Source: Gp1-AA122 sp036378535 | GTDB taxonomy: Bacteria > Acidobacteriota > Terriglobia > Terriglobales > Acidobacteriaceae | Assembly (NCBI GenBank): GCA_036378535.1 | Contig: DASUWH010000046.1 | Coordinates: 62,001 to 126,000, forward strand | DNA length: 64,000 nt | Direction of reading: 5' to 3' | In this document: positions 52,953 through 62,972 of the stretch, piece after piece | How positions within the stretch are numbered: position 1 is the stretch's first letter | Layout: every line of letters starts with the position of its first letter | Program-made: the position numbers and the translations under genes | Notes under the pieces: model-generated | What the model was told of the DNA's origin: nothing | Database searches by the model: none | The model's input: the letters and a program-made list of their open reading frames with translations, nothing else

Positions 52953-53384
52953 TTAGCGTCTCGGAGCCTTGGCACTGCGGCGGGCGCGCATTGCTCCTGC
53001 TGCGGACGGCCCGGTGCCGGTCGGCGGCTTGCGCGCCCCTTCCAGCAGGTCGCGGAGCACGGTGGCGTTGTTGTGTTCCTCGTTCCTGGAGGCAAACAAC
53101 AGGGTCAGCTTACCCTTGCGTTGCAGTTCATAGAGCCTGTTGAGTGCGGCGTGGGCTCGGCTCGCGGATAGCTCGTTCAGATATCGTTTGCGAAATTGAT
53201 CCCACCGCTCCGGCTGCGCATGGAACCATTTTCGCAGTTCGTTAGAAGGGGCAAGATCGCGCAACCAGACTTTGATTGCCGCACTCTCTTTCGTCAATCC
53301 CCGCGGCCAGAGGCGGTCTACGAGCACGCGCGCGCCGTCGCTCTGTCGAGCGGGTTCGTACACGCGCTTCACCGCAACCGTCAT
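52953..53384 (-). CDS. DUF488 family protein
   Basis: This protein of 143 residues starts at ATG 53384; the frame is open to 53522, but that extension overlaps the divergent cytochrome gene. The DUF488 signature is complete: VKRVYEPARQSDGARVLVDR, LWPRGLTKESAAIKVWLRDL, APSNELRKWFHAQPERWDQF, RKRYLNELSA and LTLLFASRNEEHNNATVLRD. DUF488 (YeaO-like) proteins are small cytosolic proteins without an assigned function. The tail (KPPTGTGPSAAGAMRARRSA) is basic and probably disordered. It is divergent from the cytochrome gene, with 61 bases between starts. Confidence 0.88.
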   Translation of the reverse strand: MTVAVKRVYEPARQSDGARVLVDRLWPRGLTKESAAIKVWLRDLAPSNELRKWFHAQPERWDQFRKRYLNELSASRAHAALNRLYELQRKGKLTLLFASRNEEHNNATVLRDLLEGARKPPTGTGPSAAGAMRARRSAKAPRR

Positions 53385-53445
53385 ACCTTCTATTATTGTA
53401 CTTCCGCACCAACAGGGAAGGTTGAACCTAAAGGAGAGAAATTCT

Positions 53446-53820
53446 TTGTCTTTCTGGAATACTCGAAACGTCACCAGTCTCCTCGCAGGGTTCGTTGCCC
53501 TGTTCGTGCTGGCAGGCTGCAACGCCGAACGCCGGAAGAGCGACGCAGAACTGGGCTTGAGCCCGCAACAGGCGGCTGGCCGTCGTCTTTACGATAATTA
53601 TTGTGACCGTTGCCATGAGCCTTACTCCACCAGCGATAAACAGGGGCCCAGCCTCAAAGGGGTGTTCAAAAAGCCGTTTCTTTCGGAAAGCGGATTGCCC
53701 GCGAACGATGAACGGGTCGGCGAGATTATCCGGCTGGGCCGCAGCAAAATGCGTGGCTTTGGGGATGTCCTCTCTGACCAACAGGTACAAGATCTGCTGG
53801 CTTACCTGCACACTCTATGA
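53446..53820 (+). CDS. Lipoprotein cytochrome c
   Basis: From the TTG at 53446 the product has 124 residues. AAGGAGAG lies 7 bases upstream and a lipoprotein signal starts there (SLLAGFVALFVLAGC, lipid on Cys25). The haem site is CDRCH (Cys53, Cys56, His57), and the distal Met is probably in SKMRGFGDVLSDQQVQDLLA. It is a monohaem class I cytochrome anchored in the membrane that carries electrons in the periplasm. Longer starts would run into the divergent DUF488 gene and lose the signal. No oxidase or dehydrogenase partner is adjacent. Confidence 0.87.
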   Translation: MSFWNTRNVTSLLAGFVALFVLAGCNAERRKSDAELGLSPQQAAGRRLYDNYCDRCHEPYSTSDKQGPSLKGVFKKPFLSESGLPANDERVGEIIRLGRSKMRGFGDVLSDQQVQDLLAYLHTL

Positions 53821-53843
53821 GTTCCAGTAGAAATAACAGTAGG

Positions 53844-54695
53844 TCATGGGTGACGTGTACGCTCGGCATTCTTGCGTTTCGCTTTTCCCAGTTTTATCGA
53901 CTGGCGGGGACTGTAGTAGCGCGTCAACCAGCGGCACAGGCCATCCAAACCCGGGAAGAGCATGCGTTCTGCGACATTCGATTGATCAAGCTTGTCACGG
54001 ATCTCCCACTTGAGGGTGGCCGGGATAATGATTCGCCGGCACAAGCCGGGGTGGCGATCAAGCCAATCTTCCAGATACGCACCTGCGTCGTTCATCACCG
54101 AAAACGCAGCAAATTGGTTCACAAGCCGTGCATCCAGCGCCGGGGGATCGAGAAACGCGACAAATGTTGACCGGTCCAGTCTGTCGAACTCAGCCAGAGA
54201 TGCCGCCAGCTCATCCAGCATTTCTATACTGAGAACGCCGGTGGCTTCCCGGCTGATGACCGTCTTAACCTTCGCCGGGAGGAACTCGCGCGCCTTGAAA
54301 GTGTCCATGGCCAGCACTATTCCATCCTGGTCGTAGCGGGTCATATCGGCAGTGGCAAAATGGAGTGCGACCAACGGCGACCAGGTCCAATCGACCAGCC
54401 TGGTAGGGAGCCCGTGATGCTGCGCCAGGGCTAGCCATTTCCAGGTGGACTCCCCTCCAATAGCCGTGGTTTGCGCGTACTTGCGGAAACTGCGCAATAG
54501 ATGAGGTTCGAGTTGGCGTGCTTCCTCGGGGCCGCGCGCCAGCCGCAGCAGGCCAGAGCGCAGATCGAAGCTGACGAAGGGCGATCCGCGAAACACAAAC
54601 GGTGAACGAAAGCGTTGCAGCGGCTCGAACCAGGAGTCGGCATAGAGCAAATCAATCAGCTGGGACCAGCTTTTCGCGAGTCGGTCTGCACTCAT
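53844..54695 (-). CDS. FRG-domain protein
   Basis: This protein of about 283 residues starts at ATG 54695; a start at 54770 would overlap the kinase gene by 17 bases. The FRG domain is recognised by FVFRGSPFVSFDLRSGLLRL, then WLALAQHHGLPTRLVDWTWSP and LVALHFATADM, which carry the invariant Phe-Arg-Gly and H-GLPTRLxDWT motifs. FRG domains fold like ADP-ribosyltransferase relatives and occur in toxins and suspected phage-defence proteins, but their activity is not established. The C-terminal part (HPGLCRRIIIPATLKWEIRD) is typical of long FRG proteins. No antitoxin or defence genes are next to it. Confidence 0.82.
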   Translation of the reverse strand: MSADRLAKSWSQLIDLLYADSWFEPLQRFRSPFVFRGSPFVSFDLRSGLLRLARGPEEARQLEPHLLRSFRKYAQTTAIGGESTWKWLALAQHHGLPTRLVDWTWSPLVALHFATADMTRYDQDGIVLAMDTFKAREFLPAKVKTVISREATGVLSIEMLDELAASLAEFDRLDRSTFVAFLDPPALDARLVNQFAAFSVMNDAGAYLEDWLDRHPGLCRRIIIPATLKWEIRDKLDQSNVAERMLFPGLDGLCRWLTRYYSPRQSIKLGKAKRKNAERTRHP

Positions 54696-54753
54696 CTTCC
54701 GGTTAGCAGGATACCGCAGCCGGTCTATTGCGATGATGTTTTTTGACAGACTG

Positions 54754-56493
54754 TTACGCAGCTGATCCAACAGCGCCGTTTTTGGACGGCTGCGGCTGGA
54801 CAGGGATGCTGGCGCAGACGCTCGTCCCTTGATCTTCCGCGCGGATTTGCAGTTGTCCGCCCAACTCGTAGATACGTTCTCTCATTCCGGCCAGGCCTAC
54901 GCCGGTCATTCCCGATTGTCGAAACCTTTTGAGAATGTGCTCGGGAATACCAGTTCCGTAGTCGCGAATTTCCAGCGTCACGCGACTGTCATGGAGGTGC
55001 ATGTGGATGTCGGCAGCCGGACTGTGAGAGTGGCGATGGATGTTAGTAAGGCTCTCCTGTATGACGCGGAATAAGGCAGTTTCAACAGGCATGGGCAGGC
55101 GGCCGAAATCGTTGGGCAGGTCCAGATTGACCTTGATGCCGCTGCGTTCGGCGAAGCCGGTAACGTACCAACGCGCGGCGGAGGCTAGTCCGGCTTCATC
55201 CAGCAAGGGCGGATGCAGCAGGTGAGACAGAGTGCGTGTCTCAGTAAGGCAGCTGTTGGCCAGTTGGATCGATTCGGCGAGGAGTTCCGCTCTTTGGCTG
55301 GCAGGACTGGCGCCGGCAATTTCCAGGTTGATCTTGAGAGCGGTCAGGTACTGACCGAGGCTGTCGTGCATTTCCCGGGCAATGCGCCGCCGCTCCTCAT
55401 CCTGCAAGCGCAAGAGGCGGCTGCTCAGGCGCCGGTATGCGCTTTCGGCATTGCGGCGCCCGGTTTCATCCAGAACGATGCAGCCTACACGTGTCACCTG
55501 CCCCCGTTCATCGCGAAGCGGAAAGCAGTTGAGGGTCCAGTGGCGCATTTCCTCGCTACCCGGAGCCTGAAGGGAGATCGTACGGTCCAGAACCGCTTCT
55601 CCGCCGCTGATTACCTCGCGCAATAGCGAGTCCATGGCGGCTTGCTGGTCACCAAACAGCGTTCCTCCCGGTCTGGCTACCAAATTCTCTGCTGTTACTC
55701 CGGCCATTTGCGCCAGAATCGTATTCACCCGCTGACACCGCAACTCCGAGTCAATAATGGCGAATCCCACCGTGGACGAAGAGAAAAACGCGTTGATCAG
55801 CTGCGCGCGCTCTTCAGCTATGAGTTCGGCCCGCTCGCGCTCACCCAGTTCTCGGTTCAATTGGTAGAAGTTGATGAAAATCAGAAATATGGCTACGATG
55901 GACGCGCCAGCCAGAACGGTGATGGTGTGCCGGTAATTGTGATTGGCCTGGGTCCGTCGTTCCCGCAGAAGGCGATCTTCTTCTGCCTCCATGCGACCAA
56001 TGACCGCAAAAACTTGATTGATCTTGGTGCTGCCCTCGCGCGTTATCTCCATCTGTCGAAGCTTGTCACCGCGAACCGCACGGTGAACATTGACGGAGGC
56101 CTCCACCAGCCTGAGTTCGTCCGTAATCAACCCGCGGAGCTCGGCGCTACGTTGTTGCTGACTAACGCTATCTGCAGTAATAGACTGTAAGCGTTGCAAC
56201 TTGGCGGGGAGATCCCGAACGGCGGAACTGTACCCGGCAAGATCATCTTCCAAGCCGGTGATGATGTATCCGCGGCGGGCGTTACTGGCCTGGAGAACAT
56301 CGGACCGAATGTCTTCAAGCAGAGTCTGAATCTCACGAGTATGTGAAACTAACTGCTCACTGGCCACAAGGCGCTTGGTGGCGCGGTAAGCTAGTACTCC
56401 CGTGATTGCCAGGAGGGAAATTGCCAGTGCGAACGCAGCCCAGGCAACCTGGCGAGAAGAGTATTCAACCTTGGCACCTACATAGGGAAGCAT
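54754..56493 (-). CDS. CHASE3 membrane histidine kinase (NarL type)
   Basis: The 579-residue sensor kinase has two membrane helices (WAAFALAISLLAITGVLAY and TVLAGASIVAIFLIFINFYQ) enclosing a periplasmic CHASE3 domain (about 40-190; ASNARRGYIITGLEDDLAGY). A PAS domain follows (INAFFSSSTVGFAIIDSELR, ITLQAPGSEEM-like core), then a HisKA_3 phosphoacceptor with His in RRRIAREMHDSLGQYLTALK. The HATPase has IQESLTNIHRHSHSP, IRDYGTGIPEHI and GVGLAGMRERIYELGGQL. Such kinases normally phosphorylate a LuxR-type regulator, but none is adjacent; the one at 22119 is a remote candidate. It is divergent from the AsmA gene across 264 bases. Confidence 0.9.
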   Translation of the reverse strand: MLPYVGAKVEYSSRQVAWAAFALAISLLAITGVLAYRATKRLVASEQLVSHTREIQTLLEDIRSDVLQASNARRGYIITGLEDDLAGYSSAVRDLPAKLQRLQSITADSVSQQQRSAELRGLITDELRLVEASVNVHRAVRGDKLRQMEITREGSTKINQVFAVIGRMEAEEDRLLRERRTQANHNYRHTITVLAGASIVAIFLIFINFYQLNRELGERERAELIAEERAQLINAFFSSSTVGFAIIDSELRCQRVNTILAQMAGVTAENLVARPGGTLFGDQQAAMDSLLREVISGGEAVLDRTISLQAPGSEEMRHWTLNCFPLRDERGQVTRVGCIVLDETGRRNAESAYRRLSSRLLRLQDEERRRIAREMHDSLGQYLTALKINLEIAGASPASQRAELLAESIQLANSCLTETRTLSHLLHPPLLDEAGLASAARWYVTGFAERSGIKVNLDLPNDFGRLPMPVETALFRVIQESLTNIHRHSHSPAADIHMHLHDSRVTLEIRDYGTGIPEHILKRFRQSGMTGVGLAGMRERIYELGGQLQIRAEDQGTSVCASIPVQPQPSKNGAVGSAA

Positions 56494-56757
56494 GTTCAGC
56501 GCGGCAGGAATTCAGGAACAGCTATGTCTCACCCCGTAAGCTGCAGTATATACCCAATTTCAGCAGCTTAGGTGCTTGCTTTTAACGGACAGGAACCAGA
56601 CCCCCGGCCCAGGAGTTTCGACGTGGATATCCAGCAAATACCGGTGATTTCGGGCAGTTTCCGGCGCTCAGCCTTTTCTTTCGGTCCATAAGGGCCAGAG
56701 CGCCCCAACTCTTCCCGGATATTGTTCATCTAAAAGTCGAGAAAGACAGGTGCTGTC

Positions 56758-58956
56758 ATGCGCAAAGTCTTTGTAATTATTGGGATTATCGTCATCGTCC
56801 TTGTGGTTGCGGTCGTGATTTTCGCGGCAACCTTCAACGTCAACCAGTATCACGACCGGATCCAGTCCGAACTGGAGCAGCGTCTGGGGCGGCAGGTCAG
56901 CCTGGGCGATATGCACCTGGGCATCTTTCCGCTGCGCTTTGAGGTGCAGAATGTCTCTATCGCGGACGATCCCCGGTTCAATGCCCAGAAACCCTTCGTG
57001 CAGGCCAAGCAGCTGGATGTCTCGGTGAAGCTGCTGCCCTTACTGCACAAGGACGTCGAGATCGACACTCTGACCTTGCAGCGGCCCTCTGTGGACTTGA
57101 TCAAGAATAAGCAGGGCGTCTGGAACTTCGCGTCCATTGGGCAGCCGCAAGGAGCGCAGCAGCCGGCGCCGACGACCGGCAAGCCGCCTAAGCAGCCGGC
57201 CAAGCCATCGCCCGAAACAGCCCCCGGCGGCTCGACGCCGCCCAGTTCCCAGCAGCTTTCGCTTGGCAAACTACAAATCCAGGACGGACAGGTGGCGCTC
57301 ACCGATTTGCAGTCCAGTCCGCAGCCCGCGGTCTATGACCACATTGACGTGACGCTCGAAAACTTTGCTCCCGGCGAGCCCTTTACCATCGACGCGGCGG
57401 CCCACCTGCCTGGTCCCGGAACTCAGGAAGTGCGCCTGCAGGGAAAGGGTGGCCCCATCGTGCAGAGCGATCCCACTTCCACACCGTTCAAGGGAACGCT
57501 GAACTTGAAGCAAGTCAACATCGCGGGGTTGTCGAAATTCCTCAATAATCCTGCGCTGACGGGAACGGATGGAACGATCACCGGACAAACTGATATCAAC
57601 AGCGAATCGGGGACCATTTCTGCCAAAGGCACTACGAACATTACGAACGTGAAGATGAAAGGGAATGATCTCGGGTTCCCGATCAGTGCCGATTACGACG
57701 TCAGCGACAATGTCGCCAACAGCTTGATGACGATTCGAAACGGCAACATCAAGTTGGGAAGCACGCCGTTCGTGGTAAGCGGGACTATGAACTCCAAGCC
57801 AACCCCCGCCATAATTGACTTAACCCTCAAGGCCAGCAACGTCGCCATGACGGAGCTCGCAAAATTGGCGGCCGCCAGCGGCACGGCGTTTGCTCCCGGA
57901 ACGAATGTCACTGGCACCGTGAACATGGATGTCAATGCTAAAGGGCCCACCGACAAACCGGCACTGAACGGAACGGTGACAGCCCGGAACCTGCAGGCAA
58001 CCGGGAAGGATGTCCCACAGCCCGTTCAGGTTCAAGCCATCAATTTGCACCTAACGCCGACACAGATTCAGTCGGATCCGTTCAACGTCGTCTCCGGCGG
58101 GACGAGCGTCAATACCCAATTCGCGCTGCAGCAATACCTGTCCAACAATCCGACCGTGAATGCAACACTGAAAGCCCCGAATGCCCAGATGCAAAACTTG
58201 TTGGCGATGGCGAAGGCGTATGGCGTGACTGGGCTGGAAAAGATCAGCGGAAACGGAACCATCAACCTCGACATGCACGCCGCGGGCCCGGTGAAGTCAC
58301 TGAATCAGGCTTCGCTGATGCGCGCGCTCAACGGTACCACCGCTCTCAACATCGCGAACCTTCGCTACAGCGGGGTGGACCTGAGCCACGAACTTGGCGG
58401 TATCGCGGGGTTTCTGAACAAGGTCCAATCATCGAAAGGCTACACCGATGTATCGCCGCTCACCGGGCACATCGTGGTGAAGAATGGAGTGGCGCAGACC
58501 AATGATCTGAGCGCCAAGCTGGATATCGGCAGCATTGCCGGTGTGGGTATTGCCAATCTCGTGGATAACACCCTTAACATGCACCTGACCGCAGTACTGA
58601 ACTCGAAGTTCAGCCAGATGGTTGGCGGAAGCGGCGTGGGCGGTTTTATGAAGACCGCCCTGGCGAACAATCAGGGAGAACTTGCGATTCCGGTACTCGT
58701 GACCGGAACCCTGCAAAATCCGAAGTTTGCCCCCGACGTGCAGCAGATGACCCAGATGAGGCTAAAGGGCCTGATTCCGAACAGCAACAACCCGGGTGGC
58801 GCAGTCGGAGGAATACTCGGCGGATTGCTTGGCAAAAACGCCACCCAGCAGCAGAATCAGAATCAGGCGCAGCAGCAACAGCAATCACCTCAGCAGAACA
58901 CGGTGCAGCAGGTTATAGGGCTGTTTGGAAAGAAGAAACAGCAACCCCAGAAATAA
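56758..58956 (+). CDS. AsmA-like family protein
   Basis: The 732-residue protein has one N-terminal membrane helix (VFVIIGIIVIVLVVAVVIFA) followed by the AsmA start motif NQYHDRIQSELEQRLGRQVS and LGDMHLGIFPLRFEVQNVSI. A long beta-rich periplasmic region follows (KQLDVSVKLLPLLHKDVEID, LNLKQVNIAGLSKFLNNPAL and many more strands). These proteins form bridge-like grooves that move phospholipids or affect outer-membrane assembly. A Pro/Lys/Ala-rich linker lies near residues 133-165. The C-terminus is a glutamine-rich tail (QNQAQQQQQSPQQNTV) ending in a basic KKKQQPQK. GGACGGCCG palindromes follow the gene. Confidence 0.85.
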   Translation: MRKVFVIIGIIVIVLVVAVVIFAATFNVNQYHDRIQSELEQRLGRQVSLGDMHLGIFPLRFEVQNVSIADDPRFNAQKPFVQAKQLDVSVKLLPLLHKDVEIDTLTLQRPSVDLIKNKQGVWNFASIGQPQGAQQPAPTTGKPPKQPAKPSPETAPGGSTPPSSQQLSLGKLQIQDGQVALTDLQSSPQPAVYDHIDVTLENFAPGEPFTIDAAAHLPGPGTQEVRLQGKGGPIVQSDPTSTPFKGTLNLKQVNIAGLSKFLNNPALTGTDGTITGQTDINSESGTISAKGTTNITNVKMKGNDLGFPISADYDVSDNVANSLMTIRNGNIKLGSTPFVVSGTMNSKPTPAIIDLTLKASNVAMTELAKLAAASGTAFAPGTNVTGTVNMDVNAKGPTDKPALNGTVTARNLQATGKDVPQPVQVQAINLHLTPTQIQSDPFNVVSGGTSVNTQFALQQYLSNNPTVNATLKAPNAQMQNLLAMAKAYGVTGLEKISGNGTINLDMHAAGPVKSLNQASLMRALNGTTALNIANLRYSGVDLSHELGGIAGFLNKVQSSKGYTDVSPLTGHIVVKNGVAQTNDLSAKLDIGSIAGVGIANLVDNTLNMHLTAVLNSKFSQMVGGSGVGGFMKTALANNQGELAIPVLVTGTLQNPKFAPDVQQMTQMRLKGLIPNSNNPGGAVGGILGGLLGKNATQQQNQNQAQQQQQSPQQNTVQQVIGLFGKKKQQPQK

Positions 58957-58970
58957 CCGTGCCTAGGCAG

Positions 58971-59086
58971 GGACGGCCGCTTCGGCCGTCCAGCAGAGCA
59001 GTGCGTTGCTGTTTTAGGTTTTGGTAAGCGGCCGCCGAGAAATTCAGTCGAGCTTCGCTCGACCGGACGGCCGAGAGCGGCCGTCC
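58971..59086. repeat. REP-like palindrome pair between AsmA-like gene and hslU
   Basis: Two imperfectly identical palindromes share the arm GGACGGCCG and its complement CGGCCGTCC: one with loop CTT at 58971-58991 and one with loop AGAG at 59065-59086. Between them GTCGAGC-TTC-GCTCGAC forms another hairpin (59047-59063). The same arm occurs again at 62883-62903. This is a dispersed extragenic repeat lying between converging genes. It may also act as a transcript end. Confidence 0.8.
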
Positions 59087-59111
59087 CTACACGACCCTGC
59101 GTCCCTACGTG

Positions 59112-60530
<1,419 letters not shown>

Positions 60531-60550
60531 AAGAAACCAGTGGTCAGCCT

Positions 60551-60608
60551 TCAGTCGTCAGTCTTCAGCTTTTCGTCGTCCAAGGTTTCGCTGACGACTG
60601 ACGACTGA
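60551..60608. repeat. Inverted repeat in the hslV-hslU gap
   Basis: TCAGTCGTCAGTC (60551-60563) and its exact complement GACTGACGACTGA (60596-60608) are separated by 32 bases. Each arm contains iterations of the 7-mer CGACTGA. The element lies between the two cistrons of hslVU and would form a 13-base-pair stem in the mRNA. Confidence 0.7.
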
Positions 60609-60624
60609 TAGCTGACGACTTTCT

Positions 60625-61167
60625 TCACAGTTCTTCAAACGTCACGTTTTCATTGGTATAGATGCACATCTTGCCCGCGATCTTCATTGCCTGCTCGGCA
60701 ATTTGCCGGGCGGACAGCTCGGTGTGATCGGCAAGAGCTTGCGCGGCGGCTTGTGCGTAGGGTCCCCCACTGCCGATGGATGCAATGCCACTATCGGGCT
60801 CGATTACGTCGCCCTGGCCGCTCAGCATGAAGGTCTGCTCCTTATCGCAGACCAGCAGCAAGGCTTCCAGGTGCCGCAGATACTTGTCCGTCCGCCAATC
60901 TTTGGCCAGTTCCACCGCAGCGCGGCCAATATTGCCGTGATATTGCTCCAGTTTCGCCTCGAAGCGGCTGAAGAGAGAGAAAGCGTCGGCTGTCGACCCG
61001 GCAAAGCCCGCCAGAATCTTGTCCTGGTAAAGCCTGCGAATTTTCCGGGCGCTATGCTTGATGATCGATTCGCCGAGGGTTACCTGCCCGTCACCAGCCA
61101 GCACTACCTGCCCATTCCGTCTCACCGACAAAACTGTGGTGGAACGCACTAATCGCTTCATTGTCAT
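60625..61167 (-). CDS. hslV: ATP-dependent protease proteolytic subunit
   Basis: This 180-residue threonine protease has the nucleophile in STTVLSVRRNGQVVLAGDGQ, with the second Thr of STT exposed after cleavage of the short N-terminal propeptide MTMKRLVRS. The typical DGQVTLGESIIKHSARKIRR, ILAGFAGSTADAFSLFSRFE, DWRTDKYLRHLEALLLVCDK, and ASIGSGGPYAQAAAQAL are present. It forms the double hexamer that is capped by HslU and degrades misfolded proteins. The start is ATG 61167 or 61161. It is divergent from proS across a region with a long inverted repeat. Confidence 0.96.
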   Translation of the reverse strand: MTMKRLVRSTTVLSVRRNGQVVLAGDGQVTLGESIIKHSARKIRRLYQDKILAGFAGSTADAFSLFSRFEAKLEQYHGNIGRAAVELAKDWRTDKYLRHLEALLLVCDKEQTFMLSGQGDVIEPDSGIASIGSGGPYAQAAAQALADHTELSARQIAEQAMKIAGKMCIYTNENVTFEEL

Positions 61168-61181
61168 GAGGTCAATTTTTG

Positions 61182-61187
61182 ATTATA
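61182..61187 (-). promoter_or_regulatory. Candidate -10 element of the hslVU promoter
   Basis: TATAAT reads on the minus strand 15 bases upstream of the hslV start. No good -35 is present at 16-18 bases (the hexamer there is AAATGT). Confidence 0.4.
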
Positions 61188-61219
61188 GCAGCGCGATGAA
61201 GCTCACATTTGTTGCAGAA

Positions 61220-61336
61220 GGTTTCAAAGTTTCAAGGTTGCAAGGATTCAGAGTTTATGTCCACAGGTGTCAAACCGTGGCTTTGAGCAGGAATCCCGCT
61301 AGCTACTCGGTCGCCCCACCTTGAAACTTTGAAACC
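61220..61336. repeat. Long inverted repeat between hslV and proS
   Basis: An 18-base arm at 61220-61237 (GGTTTCAAAG followed by TTTCAAGG) is matched exactly by its complement at 61319-61336 (CCTTGAAACT followed by TTGAAACC), with an 81-base interval. The left arm is itself a tandem of GTTTCAA units and continues loosely as GTTGCAAGG. It lies in the divergent promoter region of hslVU and proS. Confidence 0.8.
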
Positions 61337-61425
61337 GCGAAACGTGATTCCAAGCTTGATGTATGTGACGTAGAACGTCTTTGCCCTTTACAATCGTTGT
61401 TCGCCCTAACCGGGCGCTTCGACAA

Positions 61426-62868
61426 ATGCCAAAAGAAGGAATCACTCCTCGCTCGCAAGATTATGCGCAATGGTATCTGGATATCGTGCGCGGGGCCGAC
61501 CTGGCCGACTACGCCGAGGTGGTCCGCGGCTGTATCGTGTTCAAGCCCACTGGCTATGCTCTGTGGGAGGCCATCCAGGCTGGCCTCGACCAGCGCATCA
61601 AGGCCACGGGGCACCAGAATGCCTATTTCCCGCTTCTGATTCCGAAAAGTTTCCTTATGAAGGAAGCCGAACACGTGGAAGGGTTTGCGCCCGAGGTCGC
61701 CGAAGTCACGCACGCAGGCGGCGAGAAGCTGGCTGAACCTTATGTTATCCGTCCTACGTCGGAGACCATCATTGGCTACTTCTACGCGAAGTGGGTTCAC
61801 AGCTGGCGCGATCTGCCGTTGCTCATTAATCAGTGGGCCAACGTCATGCGCTGGGAGATGCGCACCCGGCCATTCCTGCGGACGACTGAGTTCCTGTGGC
61901 AGGAGGGACACACGGTTCATGTCAGTGAAGAAGATGCCGAGCGCGAGACATTGCTGATCCTGCATGAGGTTTACGCGGACTTCGTCGAGAAAGAAATGGC
62001 GGTGCCCGTCATTAAAGGCATCAAGACCGAGAAGGAGCAGTTCGCGGGCGCGCTGCGCTCCTATGCCATCGAGGCCATGATGCAGGATGGCCGCGCGCTG
62101 CAGTCGGGCACTTCGCACAATCTCGGCCAGAATTTCGCCAAGGCTTTTGACATCTCATTTACCGACCAGAACAACCAACTGCAGCACGCCTGGACTACCA
62201 GCTGGGGCGTGAGCACGCGGTTAATCGGGGCGCTGATTATGGCGCATTCGGACGATGAAGGACTGGTCGTGCCGCCACGCATTGCTCCGCTGCAGGTGGT
62301 AGTCGTTCCTATTTTCAAGACTGATGCCGAACGGACACGGGTGATGGAAGCCATTAGCCGTGTTACCGGCGATTGGAAGGGGCGGTTGCGGTTCAAGATC
62401 GATGACCGTGATCAGTTCAGTCCCGGATATAAGTTCAACGAATGGGAGTTGAAGGGCGTGCCCGTGCGGGTCGAGATTGGCCCCAAAGACATAGATAAAG
62501 GCACTGTCGCAGTTGCCCGGCGCGATATGCCCGGGAAGCAGGGGAAATCTTTCGTTCCGCAGCAGGGGCTGACGGAACACCTGGAAGGGCTGCTCGCGAG
62601 CATTCAGCAGTCGCTCTACGATCGGGCGCTGAAATTCCGAGAAGAGCACACGTTTGAAGCGTCGAATTACGACGAATTGAAAGAGCGCGTGGAAAAGGGA
62701 TTCGTGCGCGCGTATTGGGCCGGGTCGCGGCAGGACGAAGAGAAGATTCAGGAAGAGACGGGCGCCACCATCCGGGTGATTCCGCTCGATCAGCCGGGTA
62801 CATCAGGAAAGTGCGTGTACACGGGAAAAGAGGCGAACAGGATAGCCGTGTTCGCCCGAGCGTATTAG
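61426..62868 (+). CDS. proS: Prolyl-tRNA synthetase, type 3 (archaeal/eukaryotic-like)
   Basis: This 480-residue class II synthetase charges tRNA-Pro. The ATG at 61426 is preferred over a TTG at 61381 because the family begins MPKEGITPRSQDYAQWYLDI. It lacks the about 180-residue editing insertion of bacterial-type ProS and has the type 3 C-terminal extension (AYWAGSRQDEEKIQEETGAT, CVYTGKEANRIAVFARAY). Class II motifs are VMRWEMRTRPFLRTTEFLWQ (motif 2) and WGVSTRLIGALIMAHSDDEG (motif 3). The TXE motif PTSETIIGYFYAKWV is present. GGACGGCCG palindromes follow its stop. Confidence 0.96.
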   Translation: MPKEGITPRSQDYAQWYLDIVRGADLADYAEVVRGCIVFKPTGYALWEAIQAGLDQRIKATGHQNAYFPLLIPKSFLMKEAEHVEGFAPEVAEVTHAGGEKLAEPYVIRPTSETIIGYFYAKWVHSWRDLPLLINQWANVMRWEMRTRPFLRTTEFLWQEGHTVHVSEEDAERETLLILHEVYADFVEKEMAVPVIKGIKTEKEQFAGALRSYAIEAMMQDGRALQSGTSHNLGQNFAKAFDISFTDQNNQLQHAWTTSWGVSTRLIGALIMAHSDDEGLVVPPRIAPLQVVVVPIFKTDAERTRVMEAISRVTGDWKGRLRFKIDDRDQFSPGYKFNEWELKGVPVRVEIGPKDIDKGTVAVARRDMPGKQGKSFVPQQGLTEHLEGLLASIQQSLYDRALKFREEHTFEASNYDELKERVEKGFVRAYWAGSRQDEEKIQEETGATIRVIPLDQPGTSGKCVYTGKEANRIAVFARAY

Positions 62869-62882
62869 CATAGCCCGCGTAG

Positions 62883-62922
62883 GGACGGCCGCTCCGGCCG
62901 TCCTGCCGGGTGCAGCCCGGCA
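62883..62922. repeat. REP-like palindrome after proS
   Basis: GGACGGCCG-CTC-CGGCCGTCC (62883-62903) has the same arm as the pair at 58971-59086. It is followed at once by a second hairpin, TGCCGGG with CCCGGCA (62904-62922). It begins 15 bases after the proS stop and may serve as its terminator, although no T-run follows. Confidence 0.75.
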
Positions 62923-62972
62923 AATCCGATTTTAGCCGCGACTGGAGCTAGATCGCGGCTTGCGTTCTACTC

